Source of the DNA: Bacteroidales bacterium
GTDB lineage: Bacteria > Bacteroidota > Bacteroidia > Bacteroidales > ML635J-15
Assembly: GCA_023228725.1 (NCBI GenBank)
Contig: JALOAQ010000108.1
Span: 1-9,441, forward strand
DNA length: 9,441 nt
Direction: 5' to 3'
The notes under the pieces were generated by a model, which searched no databases, was not told the DNA's origin, and was given only the letters and a program-made list of their open reading frames with translations. A program made the translations under genes and the position numbers. Positions 1 through 5,712 of this stretch are shown piece after piece (within the stretch, counting starts at the first letter, position 1; each line of letters begins with the position of its first letter).

Positions 1-278
1 TAGGAGATAAAACCTCTAAATCAAAAGGTAATTGGAATTCAAAATTTAAAAATAAAAATCCAAAAGAATTTAAGTTAAGTGTTAAAAAAGATGGTGGAGA
101 TGTGGATGCAATTACTGCTGCAACTATCTCATCAAGAGCTTATTGCGATGCCTTACTAAGAGCTTATGATACTTTTATAAAATATTATAATGAAACAAAA
201 ATAGAAGAAAACAATAATAGTGCAAATTTACAAACTGAATTAGAAACAAATGAAATAGAGAAAGGAGAAAACGAATAA
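1..278 (+). CDS. rnfG: RnfG, electron transport complex subunit G (C-terminal part)
   Basis: This is the 3' end of a gene that starts before the window; 91 residues are readable from position 3. RnfG carries a covalently bound FMN facing the outside of the inner membrane and passes electrons within the Rnf complex, which couples ferredoxin oxidation to NAD+ reduction and ion pumping. The identifying motif is D-A-I-T-A-A-T-I-S-S. The family attaches FMN by a phosphoester bond to the last Thr of an S/T-G-A-T-like motif; here the Gly is Ala. After the globular part ends near Y-Y-N there is a hydrophilic tail of about 29 residues rich in Asn and Glu, with no visible domain. The stop codon overlaps the rnfE start (TAATG), and an AAAGGAG sequence in the rnfG end serves as the rnfE ribosome binding site. 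The assignment is firm because rnfE and rnfA follow in the usual order. Confidence 0.9.
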   Translation, partial: GDKTSKSKGNWNSKFKNKNPKEFKLSVKKDGGDVDAITAATISSRAYCDALLRAYDTFIKYYNETKIEENNNSANLQTELETNEIEKGENE

Positions 279-853
279 TGAATCAATGGAAAAATTTTAC
301 AAAAGGATTTATTAAAGAAAATCCAATTTTAGTTTTAATACTAGGAACATGTCCTACTTTAGCAACAACCTCATCAGCTATAAATGGTATTGCAATGGGC
401 TTGGCTACAACTTTCGTGCTTGTTGGATCTAATGTTGTAATTTCATTAATTGCAAATATGATTCCTTCAAAAGTTAGAATACCTGCTTATGTTGTAGTTA
501 TAGCATCTTTTGTTACAATTATAGACTTAGTTATGCAGGCTTATGTTCCGGCAATTTATGAAACTTTAGGTTTATTTATTCCTCTTATTGTTGTAAACTG
601 CATTGTGCTTGGTAGAGCCGAAGCTTTTGCAAGCAAAAATACAGTTACCTCTTCATTTTTTGATGGATTAGGAATGGGACTTGGATTTGCAATGGCTTTA
701 GGAATTTTAGGAGCAATTCGCGAAATTCTGGGTGCTGGAGAAATATTTGGCTTTAAATTTATGAATCAAGGTGCTTTAGTGTTTGTATTAGCACCAGGAG
801 CCTTTATTGCATTGGGATATCTTATAGCTTTAGTTAATAAACTTAAAAAATAA
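278..853 (+). CDS. rnfE: RnfE, membrane subunit of the Rnf complex
   Basis: This 191-residue, strongly hydrophobic protein has about six membrane segments and is of normal length for RnfE/NqrD. It is an integral inner-membrane subunit of the ferredoxin:NAD+ oxidoreductase. Two family-defining cysteines are visible: Cys25 in L-G-T-C-P-T-L-A and Cys108 in V-V-N-C-I-V-L-G-R. In the Rnf/Nqr family these two, together with the matching pair in RnfA, hold an intramembrane [2Fe-2S] cluster. The following G-R-A-E-A-F-A segment distinguishes RnfE from RnfA. The start is set by overlap with the rnfG stop and by the AAAGGAG upstream. It sits in the rnfG-E-A operon and is followed by rnfA after only 5 nt. 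RnfE and RnfA are distant, inverted-topology paralogues, so some resemblance between the two is expected and is not a recent duplication. Confidence 0.96.
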   Translation: MNQWKNFTKGFIKENPILVLILGTCPTLATTSSAINGIAMGLATTFVLVGSNVVISLIANMIPSKVRIPAYVVVIASFVTIIDLVMQAYVPAIYETLGLFIPLIVVNCIVLGRAEAFASKNTVTSSFFDGLGMGLGFAMALGILGAIREILGAGEIFGFKFMNQGALVFVLAPGAFIALGYLIALVNKLKK

Positions 854-858
854 AGATT

Positions 859-1431
859 ATGGAATATATTTTAATAATTATATCAGCAATATTAGTTAAT
901 AACGTTGTACTTGCTCAATTTTTAGGAGTATGTCCTTTTCTTGGAGTTTCTAATAAAGTTTCAACCTCAATGGGAATGGCAGGAGCTGTTACTTTTGTAA
1001 TTGTTTTGGCAACAATAGTAACATATTTATTATATCAATACATATTAGTTCCACTAAATATTACATACCTACAAACTATTTCTTTTATATTAGTAATAGC
1101 TGCATTAGTGCAAATAGTAGAAATTATTCTAAAAAAAATAAGTCCCTCTCTCTATCAAGCTTTAGGAATATTTTTGCCTTTAATCACCACAAACTGTGCC
1201 GTACTTGGTGTTGCAATTTTAGTTATTCAAAAAGATTTTAATTTATTACAAGGCGTAGTTTATGGTGCAGCAATTTCTGTTGGTTTTGGACTTGCCTTAG
1301 TTATTTTAGCAGGTATTCGCGAACATTTAGACAAATTAAATGTACCAAAAGGTATGAGAGGCGTTCCAATAGCACTTGTGGTTGCAGGCATATTAGCACT
1401 AGCTTTTATGGGATTTACAGGAATTGTATAA
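859..1431 (+). CDS. rnfA: RnfA, membrane subunit of the Rnf complex
   Basis: This 190-residue, six-helix membrane protein is the last gene of the rnf operon. It matches RnfA/NqrE throughout: L-V-N-N-V-V-L-A-Q-F-L-G-V-C-P-F-L-G at residues 12-29 and L-P-L-I-T-T-N-C-A-V-L-G-V-A at 106-119. Cys25 and Cys113 are the conserved ligands of the membrane [2Fe-2S] cluster shared with RnfE. The complex conserves energy by linking reduced ferredoxin to NAD+ with Na+ or H+ transport, which points to an anaerobic, fermentative lifestyle. The start follows the rnfE stop by 5 nt with only a weak A/G-rich leader, as is usual in this phylum. A strong terminator hairpin follows 35 nt after the stop, so the operon ends here. 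Confidence 0.96.
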   Translation: MEYILIIISAILVNNVVLAQFLGVCPFLGVSNKVSTSMGMAGAVTFVIVLATIVTYLLYQYILVPLNITYLQTISFILVIAALVQIVEIILKKISPSLYQALGIFLPLITTNCAVLGVAILVIQKDFNLLQGVVYGAAISVGFGLALVILAGIREHLDKLNVPKGMRGVPIALVVAGILALAFMGFTGIV

Positions 1432-1459
1432 ATAAGTTTTAAAACAAATTTTAATTTTA

Positions 1460-1467
1460 TAATTTTG
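1460..1467 (+). promoter_or_regulatory. possible mazG promoter, -7 element
   Basis: TAATTTTG matches the Bacteroidota sigma-ABfr -7 consensus TAnnTTTG exactly. A TTTT at 1437-1440 lies 19 nt upstream where the -33 TTTG is expected, so the -33 box is imperfect. The last G of the -7 box is the first base of the rnfA terminator stem. A start about 7 nt further on would give mazG a leader of only about 20 nt. In so AT-rich a sequence chance matches are common, so this is a moderate call. Confidence 0.4.
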
Positions 1468-1492
1468 AGGCATAATTAATGCCTCTTTTTTT
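1467..1492 (+). terminator. rho-independent terminator after rnfA
   Basis: A perfect 7-bp stem, GAGGCAT with ATGCCTC, closes a 5-nt AATTA loop and is followed by seven T. It ends the rnf operon. The T-run finishes only 3 nt before the mazG ATG, so the terminator occupies the place where the mazG leader and ribosome binding site would be. Confidence 0.88.
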
Positions 1493-1495
1493 ATT

Positions 1496-2266
1496 ATGGA
1501 TAAACGACTTACTGAATTTAAAAAACTTCTTGACATAATGGATGAGTTAAGAATTAAATGCCCTTGGGATAGTACACAAACTAACGAAAGCCTAAAAACT
1601 CTAAGCATAGAAGAAGTTTATGAACTTGCAGATGCTATTTCAAAAGAAAATGATGATGAAATAAAAAAAGAATTAGGCGATATTTTATTGCATATAGTGT
1701 TTTATGCTAAAATTGGGCAAGAAAAAGGAAGTTTTGATATTTACGATGTTATAAAATCTATAAACGATAAATTAGAATTTAGACACCCACATATTTTTGG
1801 AGATGTAAAACTTGCAACAGCAAAAGAAGTTGAGGAAAATTGGGAAAGAATAAAATTAAAAGAAGGTAAAAAGAAAACAGTTTTGGGTGGTGTGCCAAAT
1901 GCATTACCAGCAATGATTAAAGCTCATAGAATTCAAGATAAAGCAAGAGGCGTAGGATTTGATTGGGAAGAAAAAGAACAAGTTTGGGATAAAGTGAAGG
2001 AAGAATACCTTGAAATGATAGATGAGTTAAAAAATAATAATACAGAAAAATTTGAACAAGAGTTTGGCGATTTCATGTTTTCAATAATAAATGCAGCCCG
2101 ACTGTATAATATAAATCCTGAAAATGCTTTAGAAAAAACAAACAAAAAATTTATAACTAGATTTAATTATTTAGAACAAAAAACCATAGCTCAAGGCAAA
2201 GACCTAAAAAACATGACTTTGGACGAAATGAACGAAATTTGGGAAGAGAGTAAAGCTATTAAATAA
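1496..2266 (+). CDS. mazG: MazG, nucleoside triphosphate pyrophosphohydrolase
   Basis: This 256-residue protein is a full-length two-domain MazG. The family hydrolyses (d)NTPs, including damaged or non-canonical ones, to NMP and pyrophosphate in the cytoplasm, and so cleans the nucleotide pool. The N-terminal catalytic-type domain shows K-C-P-W-D at 21-25, the Mg2+-binding E-E-V-Y-E at 39-43 and E-L-G-D at 59-62. R-H-P-H-I-F-G-D at 96-103 is the typical link region. The second domain shows G-F-D-W at 154-157, E-E-Y-L-E at 169-173 and E-F-G-D at 189-192. The chosen ATG matches the normal N-terminus just before L-L-D-I-M; Met15 is an alternative that would remove part of the first helix. There is no Shine-Dalgarno sequence because a terminator lies directly upstream. 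The glycosyltransferase gene follows after 5 nt. Confidence 0.95.
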   Translation: MDKRLTEFKKLLDIMDELRIKCPWDSTQTNESLKTLSIEEVYELADAISKENDDEIKKELGDILLHIVFYAKIGQEKGSFDIYDVIKSINDKLEFRHPHIFGDVKLATAKEVEENWERIKLKEGKKKTVLGGVPNALPAMIKAHRIQDKARGVGFDWEEKEQVWDKVKEEYLEMIDELKNNNTEKFEQEFGDFMFSIINAARLYNINPENALEKTNKKFITRFNYLEQKTIAQGKDLKNMTLDEMNEIWEESKAIK

Positions 2267-2271
2267 ATAGA

Positions 2272-3381
2272 ATGAGCATTTTTCTCATAATAATTTTTAT
2301 AGTATTTTGCATTTCTACAAGTGTTCAATTATTTTATTATCTTTATTTATTTCCAAGTGTAATTTTTAAAAAAGAAAACCTATCTGCTTCAACTAACGAC
2401 GAGCCAGTAAGCATAATTATTGCAGCAAAAAACGAAACCGAAAACTTAGAAAAAAATCTTCCAAAAATTTTAAACCAAAACTTTAACGAATTTGAAGTTA
2501 TTGTTGTTTTAGACCAATGTACTGACAATTCTTTAGAAATTTTAGAGAAATTTCAAGCAGAAAATAAAAATTTAAAAATTCTTAAAACTCAAACTCCAAA
2601 TATTGGTAAAAAACATGCACTAAGCTTAGGAATTGAAAATGCAAAACACGAAAAATTAGTTTTTATTGATGCTGATTGCTATCCTGCACATAATAACTGG
2701 CTAAGACATATTTGCTCAAAATTTTCGACAAATAAAAAAATTGTTTTAGGCTTAGGAATGTTTGAACCTGAAAACAATTTATTAAATTCTTTCATTCGCT
2801 ATGATGCTCAACTAATTGCACTAACATATATGTCTTCTGCCAAAAAGCTAAAACCATATATGGGAGTTGGGCGAAATCTTGCCTATTCTAAAAAATTATG
2901 GATAGAAAATTCAGGTTTCGAAAGTCATTTAGACATTGCAAGTGGCGATGATGATTTATTTATTATTGAAGTTGCGACAAAGAAAAATACAGCAATATGC
3001 ACTCATCACGAAAGTATAAGTTTATCAAAAACTAAGGAAACTTATAAAGCGTTTGTCAAGCAAAAAACACGACATTTAAGCACTTCTAAAAAATATAATT
3101 TATACGAAAAAGTTATATCTGGTTCTGAATTAATTAGTAGATTTTTATTTTTAACATCTGCAATAATTTTACTCTCAAACAATGCTTTTCTTTTAATTAT
3201 AAGTATTTGTTTAATATTAAGAATATTAATTATCTCTGTTATTTTAAAAAAATTTAGTTTAAAAATAAAAAATAAACTACCAGTTTTTTATATCATTATT
3301 TTTGATAACTTTGCATTAATTTTTTATTTACAAGTTTTAATTAAAAAAACGTTTTTTAAAGCAAAAAAAAATCAATGGTAG
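2272..3381 (+). CDS. family 2 glycosyltransferase, membrane-anchored
   Basis: This 369-residue protein has an N-terminal membrane segment (about 3-30), a cytoplasmic GT-A domain (about 45-270) and two C-terminal membrane regions (about 290-325 and 337-357). The GT2 signs are V-S-I-I-I-A-A-K-N-E at 46-55, the metal- and nucleotide-sugar-binding D-A-D at 133-135, a G-D-D-D acceptor/catalytic-base motif at 225-228 and Q-K-T-R-H at 264-268, which takes the place of the family's QxxRW. It probably transfers a sugar from a nucleotide sugar to a lipid or polysaccharide acceptor at the inner membrane; the substrate cannot be read. It follows mazG by 5 nt, and its stop overlaps the start of a sigma-factor stub (ATGGTAG). 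Its last ~130 codons exist again, diverged, at 4725-5120. The complete gene is the left copy, and it has no sign of damage. Confidence 0.9.
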   Translation: MSIFLIIIFIVFCISTSVQLFYYLYLFPSVIFKKENLSASTNDEPVSIIIAAKNETENLEKNLPKILNQNFNEFEVIVVLDQCTDNSLEILEKFQAENKNLKILKTQTPNIGKKHALSLGIENAKHEKLVFIDADCYPAHNNWLRHICSKFSTNKKIVLGLGMFEPENNLLNSFIRYDAQLIALTYMSSAKKLKPYMGVGRNLAYSKKLWIENSGFESHLDIASGDDDLFIIEVATKKNTAICTHHESISLSKTKETYKAFVKQKTRHLSTSKKYNLYEKVISGSELISRFLFLTSAIILLSNNAFLLIISICLILRILIISVILKKFSLKIKNKLPVFYIIIFDNFALIFYLQVLIKKTFFKAKKNQW

Positions 3382-3464
3382 AACCTAGTGATTTTTCTGC
3401 AAAAGCAAGAAAAAATCTAAATATTGCTGAGCAAAACTTTATTGACGACAAAAAAGGACATTAA
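2983..3464 (+). repeat. left copy of a duplicated glycosyltransferase/sigma junction
   Basis: This stretch, the last 132 codons of the glycosyltransferase gene plus the first 29 codons of a sigma gene, is matched in the same orientation at 4725-5203. The first ~180 nt I aligned by eye have about 20 differences (near 89% identity). The encoded glycosyltransferase ends agree at roughly 80% with one codon of length difference. Similarity fades inside the sigma stub, with perhaps faint traces up to about 3475. Both copies keep the ATGGTAG overlap of stop and start codons, which shows that the junction itself, not only the gene end, was duplicated. Confidence 0.92.
3375..3464 (+). pseudogene. 5' stub of an ECF sigma factor gene
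   Basis: An ATG overlapping the glycosyltransferase stop opens 29 codons before TAA. The peptide begins M-V-E-P-S-D-F-S-A-K-A and matches the N-terminus of the complete sigma factor at 5114 (M-V-E-R-S-N-F-S-A-K-A), with 14 of the first 20 residues identical. It ends before sigma region 2, so it cannot work as a sigma factor. It marks the left edge of the inserted segment. The start context is intact, so a short peptide may still be made by translational coupling. I read it as a remnant created when the operon was split. Confidence 0.85.
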
Positions 3465-3475
3465 CGACTCTATGA

Positions 3476-3703
3476 TTAATCTTTGTCTGTCTTTTTTTTG
3501 TACCCGAACAAGGCTGCAAAAAGACCAAAAATCAAACTGCCAATTATACTTGTCAACAAAACATTTTTAGTAACAAGCCAAGGCTCTCCAAAAATAAAAT
3601 TAATTGTCGGCATAACAAGTAAGACAATAACAAAACAAACCAATACGCTTGTGATAACAAATCTTGCTCTTGTTTTTAAAACAAAATTTCTAAACTTATT
3701 CAT
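3476..3703 (-). CDS. small protein with two membrane segments, cargo gene
   Basis: This 75-residue protein has no family I recognise. It has a basic N-terminus (Lys and Arg at residues 3-13), a first membrane segment at about 14-36, a short loop with G-E-P-W at 39-42, a second membrane segment at about 47-67 and a charged tail K-K-K-T-D-K-D. The charge pattern suggests both ends lie in the cytoplasm. It starts 23 nt after the stop of the 269-residue gene on the same strand, so the two are probably cotranscribed. An overlapping plus-strand frame (3483-3719) is open too, but it lacks a coherent membrane pattern and opposes the partner gene, so I prefer this one. A small membrane protein next to a glycine-zipper protein suggests an immunity role, but this rests on arrangement alone. 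Confidence 0.7.
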   Translation of the reverse strand: MNKFRNFVLKTRARFVITSVLVCFVIVLLVMPTINFIFGEPWLVTKNVLLTSIIGSLIFGLFAALFGYKKKTDKD

Positions 3704-3726
3704 ATATAAAAATTTTTAAGGTTTAA

Positions 3727-4536
3727 CTATAAATAATCAAATGATTTAATAATAGAATTAGCCACGCTACAAGAAACGGCACCAGCTGTTGCACCAGGCA
3801 TAGCTCCTATACCTCCAACAATTGCTCCAGCACATGCACCTCCTATGCCACCTCCCACTGCTCCTTTGCCATCTTCAATAGCTACAGGTTTTATGTAGTC
3901 GTTCCAAGCCTTTTTAACTCCCTCCCAAAAACTAGTTTTTAATTGTATTTTATGCGAACCCCATAATTCAATTGAACCAATATAAACTTCATAAAATAAT
4001 TTTACAAAAAAATAATCCGCGTAATACAGTAATTCTTTTGAAATTGACTTAAAGACCTCATCCATCTTTAGACAAAATTCTTCAAAAGAACTGGATTCTT
4101 CTATGTAAGAATTAGAAATAACAATAATTTGTTCAATGAGTCTACAAATATTACTAACATTCAACAAAGGAAATACACTTAAATTAAAAGAATAAAAACT
4201 CAGTTTCAAACCTTCCGTATCTGAAATTTTGGAAGACACTTTCAAATAATTTTGAGCACCTTCATAAGTTAATAAATAAGGAGGAAATTGCGGTTTGGGA
4301 TTCCAAGGAAATGGAAATGGGGGGAGGAAAAACGTTGACTTATTTTCCTCATTATCAGCAATATACTTTCTTATTTTTTCATTAATAAAAAAGAGCATTG
4401 ATTGATAAGAATTAGCGTCCAACTTCATTCCGACATCTTTAGATTTTAAAAAATCAGTAATAATTAAATTATGTAAAGATGAAACTTTCTTTGAAATTTC
4501 ATCAATTTTTTCTTTTGTAAAATCATCAAAAAACAT
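3727..4536 (-). CDS. unknown protein with glycine-zipper C-terminus, cargo gene
   Basis: I do not recognise this 269-residue protein. There is no signal peptide. Residues 1-65 are predicted mainly helical and charged. Residues 70-86 are rich in Pro, Phe and Trp (P-P-F-P-F-P-W-N-P at 72-80). A mixed helical region with aromatic residues follows to about 220. Residues 223-263 form a Gly/Ala-rich hydrophobic stretch with repeated G-x-x-x-G spacing (for example G-G-G-I-G-G-A-C-A-G-A at 228-238). Such glycine zippers occur in pore-forming class II bacteriocins and in some membrane-inserting toxins and outer-membrane proteins. With the 75-residue membrane protein downstream, a toxin-immunity pair is a reasonable guess. 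The first ATG lacks a Shine-Dalgarno sequence, but the frame is open upstream to 4602, across a perfect AGGAGG, so the true start may be further upstream. Confidence 0.72.
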   Translation of the reverse strand: MFFDDFTKEKIDEISKKVSSLHNLIITDFLKSKDVGMKLDANSYQSMLFFINEKIRKYIADNEENKSTFFLPPFPFPWNPKPQFPPYLLTYEGAQNYLKVSSKISDTEGLKLSFYSFNLSVFPLLNVSNICRLIEQIIVISNSYIEESSSFEEFCLKMDEVFKSISKELLYYADYFFVKLFYEVYIGSIELWGSHKIQLKTSFWEGVKKAWNDYIKPVAIEDGKGAVGGGIGGACAGAIVGGIGAMPGATAGAVSCSVANSIIKSFDYL

Positions 4537-4590
4537 AGTAAATAATTTTAAATATTTGACAAATAAAGACTTACACTGGCTAATGCATAT

Positions 4591-4601
4591 ACCTCCTTTC
4601 T
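4591..4601 (-). promoter_or_regulatory. perfect Shine-Dalgarno sequence with two-codon mini-ORF
   Basis: On the minus strand this reads AGAAAGGAGGT, a near-complete complement of the 16S rRNA 3' end and rare in this phylum. It lies about 55 nt before the ATG of the 269-residue gene, too far to serve it. Three nt after GGAGG there is ATG CAT TAG (4588-4580), a Met-His mini-ORF in another frame. Seven nt after it, an ATT codon (4584-4582) lies in frame with the gene and would add 16 residues. The Shine-Dalgarno sequence therefore either drives a non-ATG start or a regulatory mini-ORF. Confidence 0.6.
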
Positions 4602-4634
4602 AATATAGCCATTTTAAAGTTAAAAACTATTTAG

Positions 4635-4665
4635 CAAATATATTATATTTTTGTATTATAACAAA
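4635..4665 (-). promoter_or_regulatory. promoter of the cargo gene pair
   Basis: On the minus strand there is TTTG (complement of 4662-4665), a 19-nt spacer and TATATTTG (complement of 4635-4642). Both boxes match the Bacteroidota consensus TTTG / TAnnTTTG at the right distance. The expected transcription start is near 4628, about 27 nt ahead of the Shine-Dalgarno sequence and about 90 nt ahead of the first in-frame ATG of the 269-residue gene. Confidence 0.6.
4646..4653 (+). promoter_or_regulatory. possible rightward promoter, -7 element
   Basis: TATTTTTG matches TAnnTTTG exactly, but no TTTG is present at the -33 distance. It lies back to back with the cargo promoter, with the -7 boxes 3 nt apart. 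Transcription from here would run through the glycosyltransferase remnant into the sigma factor and rsmG genes, which the insertion separates from the mazG operon. Confidence 0.33.
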
Positions 4666-4724
4666 AAATTACCCTATTTTTTTATTGTCTCACAAATGTC
4701 AGCAAACACTACACAAAAAGCAAC

Positions 4725-5120
4725 AAAAACACAGAATTTTACACTCATCACGAAAGTATAAGCCTATCTAAAACTAAAGAAACTTATAAAGCGTTTGTTA
4801 AGCAAAAAACACGACATTTAAGCACTTCTAAAAAATATAATCTTTATGAAAAACTTATCTCTGGCTCTGAATTAATTAGCAGATCTCTATTTTTAATATC
4901 AGCAATAATATTATTATCAAATAAAGTTTTCATTTTACTTATAAGTATTTTCATAGCATTAAGGATAGTAATACTTGGTTTTGTTTTAAAAAAATTCAGC
5001 TTAAATATTAAAAATGACTTATCGATTTTTTATATTATAATATTTGATAACTTTGCAATAATTTTTTATTTACAAGTTTTAATTTATAAATTGTTAAAAG
5101 CAAATAAGATTCAATGGTAG
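4725..5120 (+). pseudogene. 3' remnant of a second glycosyltransferase gene
   Basis: The frame ending at the TAG at 5118-5120 is open throughout and encodes about 131 residues matching residues 238-369 of the complete glycosyltransferase at 2272. It includes T-H-H-E-S-I-S-L-S-K-T-K, the Q-K-T-R-H motif and both C-terminal membrane regions. The GT-A catalytic part is missing, so it cannot be an enzyme. There is no start codon with a ribosome site. There are no internal stops or frameshifts. In the first 37 codons from the T-H-H-E-S motif, all eight base differences from the complete gene are synonymous, so the sequence diverged while under protein selection and was truncated recently. Upstream similarity ends near 4725, at the edge of the cargo segment. 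Its end overlaps the start of the intact sigma gene. Confidence 0.88.
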
Positions 5121-5203
5121 AACGCAGTAATTTTTCAGCAAAAGCTATTAAAGATTTAGAAATTGTGGAACAAGCCCTTTCGGGTAATGATAAAGCCTAT
5201 GGT
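4725..5203 (+). repeat. right copy of the duplicated glycosyltransferase/sigma junction
   Basis: This is the direct repeat of 2983-3464 in the same orientation. The two copies flank about 1.26 kb that contains only the two minus-strand cargo genes and their control region. The right end, about 30 codons into the complete sigma gene, is where the left stub loses similarity. Confidence 0.9.
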
Positions 5204-5707
5204 CAATTATTAGACCGCTATCAAGATTCTATTTATTTTTTACTTTTAAAAAAAATTGGAAACGAAAATGACGCAGAAGATTTAACTATGGAAACTTTTG
5301 CAAAAGCTTTTAACAATCTTGCTCAATACACACCTAACTATGCGTTTAGTACTTGGATATTTAGAATTGCAATTAACAACTGCATAGATTTTATCAGAAA
5401 AATTAAAGTTAGACCGCATGCTATTGATACGGCTGTAGATTTTCACGATCCTGATAATGTTAATTTTACTTCACCAAACCTTGGACCCGAAGATTTAATA
5501 ATAAAACAACAAAAAGCAACAGAATTAAAAAATATAATTAAAACCTTAAAACCAAGATACGCTACACTAATTGAATTAAGATATTACCAAGAACTAACTT
5601 ATGAAGAAATTGCTCAAAAATTGCAATTACCAATAGGAACTGTAAAAGCACAGCTATTTAGGGCAAGAGAATTATTAGCTCCACTCTTGGTTAATAAAAA
5701 TAAGTAA
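5114..5707 (+). CDS. ECF-type RNA polymerase sigma factor
   Basis: This 197-residue sigma-70 family protein has the two-domain ECF plan. Region 2 covers about 22-98, with A-E-D-L-T-M-E-T-F at 54-62 and F-S-T-W-I-F-R-I-A-I-N at 78-88, used for core binding and -10 recognition. Region 4 covers about 136-190, with the helix-turn-helix Y-E-E-I-A-Q-K-L ... G-T-V-K-A-Q-L-F-R-A-R at 163-185, used for -35 recognition. A linker with D-F-H-D-P-D lies between them. No anti-sigma gene is adjacent; the neighbour rsmG is a housekeeping gene, so regulation is not evident. The ATG overlaps the stop of the glycosyltransferase remnant (ATGGTAG), as in the left copy, which supports this start. rsmG follows after 5 nt. 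Its regulon cannot be read from the sequence. Confidence 0.93.
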   Translation: MVERSNFSAKAIKDLEIVEQALSGNDKAYGQLLDRYQDSIYFLLLKKIGNENDAEDLTMETFAKAFNNLAQYTPNYAFSTWIFRIAINNCIDFIRKIKVRPHAIDTAVDFHDPDNVNFTSPNLGPEDLIIKQQKATELKNIIKTLKPRYATLIELRYYQELTYEEIAQKLQLPIGTVKAQLFRARELLAPLLVNKNK

Positions 5708-5712
5708 AATTA

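Noticed and set aside
278..1431. rnfE and rnfA as a recent gene duplication
   Set aside because: Their likeness is the ancient, family-wide relation between the two inverted-topology Rnf subunits and both are conserved parts of the complex.
1399..1608. Minus-strand frame across the rnfA-mazG boundary
   Set aside because: It is antisense to two well-recognised genes and crosses a terminator; no motif.
1933..2145. Minus-strand frame inside mazG
   Set aside because: Ser/Phe-rich shadow of the mazG second domain; no independent evidence.
2343..2528. Minus-strand frame inside the glycosyltransferase gene
   Set aside because: Shadow of the GT-A domain coding sequence.
3483..3719. Plus-strand open frame of 78 codons across the small membrane protein gene
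   Set aside because: It is the antisense of the 75-residue gene, lacks a coherent domain or membrane pattern and opposes the neighbouring cargo gene, whereas the minus-strand protein shows two clean membrane segments.
3464..4724. Insertion sequence or integron as the source of the cargo
   Set aside because: No transposase or integrase frame, no terminal inverted repeats and no short target duplication; the flanks are long, diverged gene copies instead.
4696..4761. 21-codon plus-strand frame starting M-S-A-N-T-T-Q after the possible rightward promoter
   Set aside because: It is short, Thr/Lys/Gln-rich only because the DNA is A/C-rich there, and it runs out of frame into the glycosyltransferase remnant. 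It could be the start of a gene cut at the junction, but nothing confirms this.
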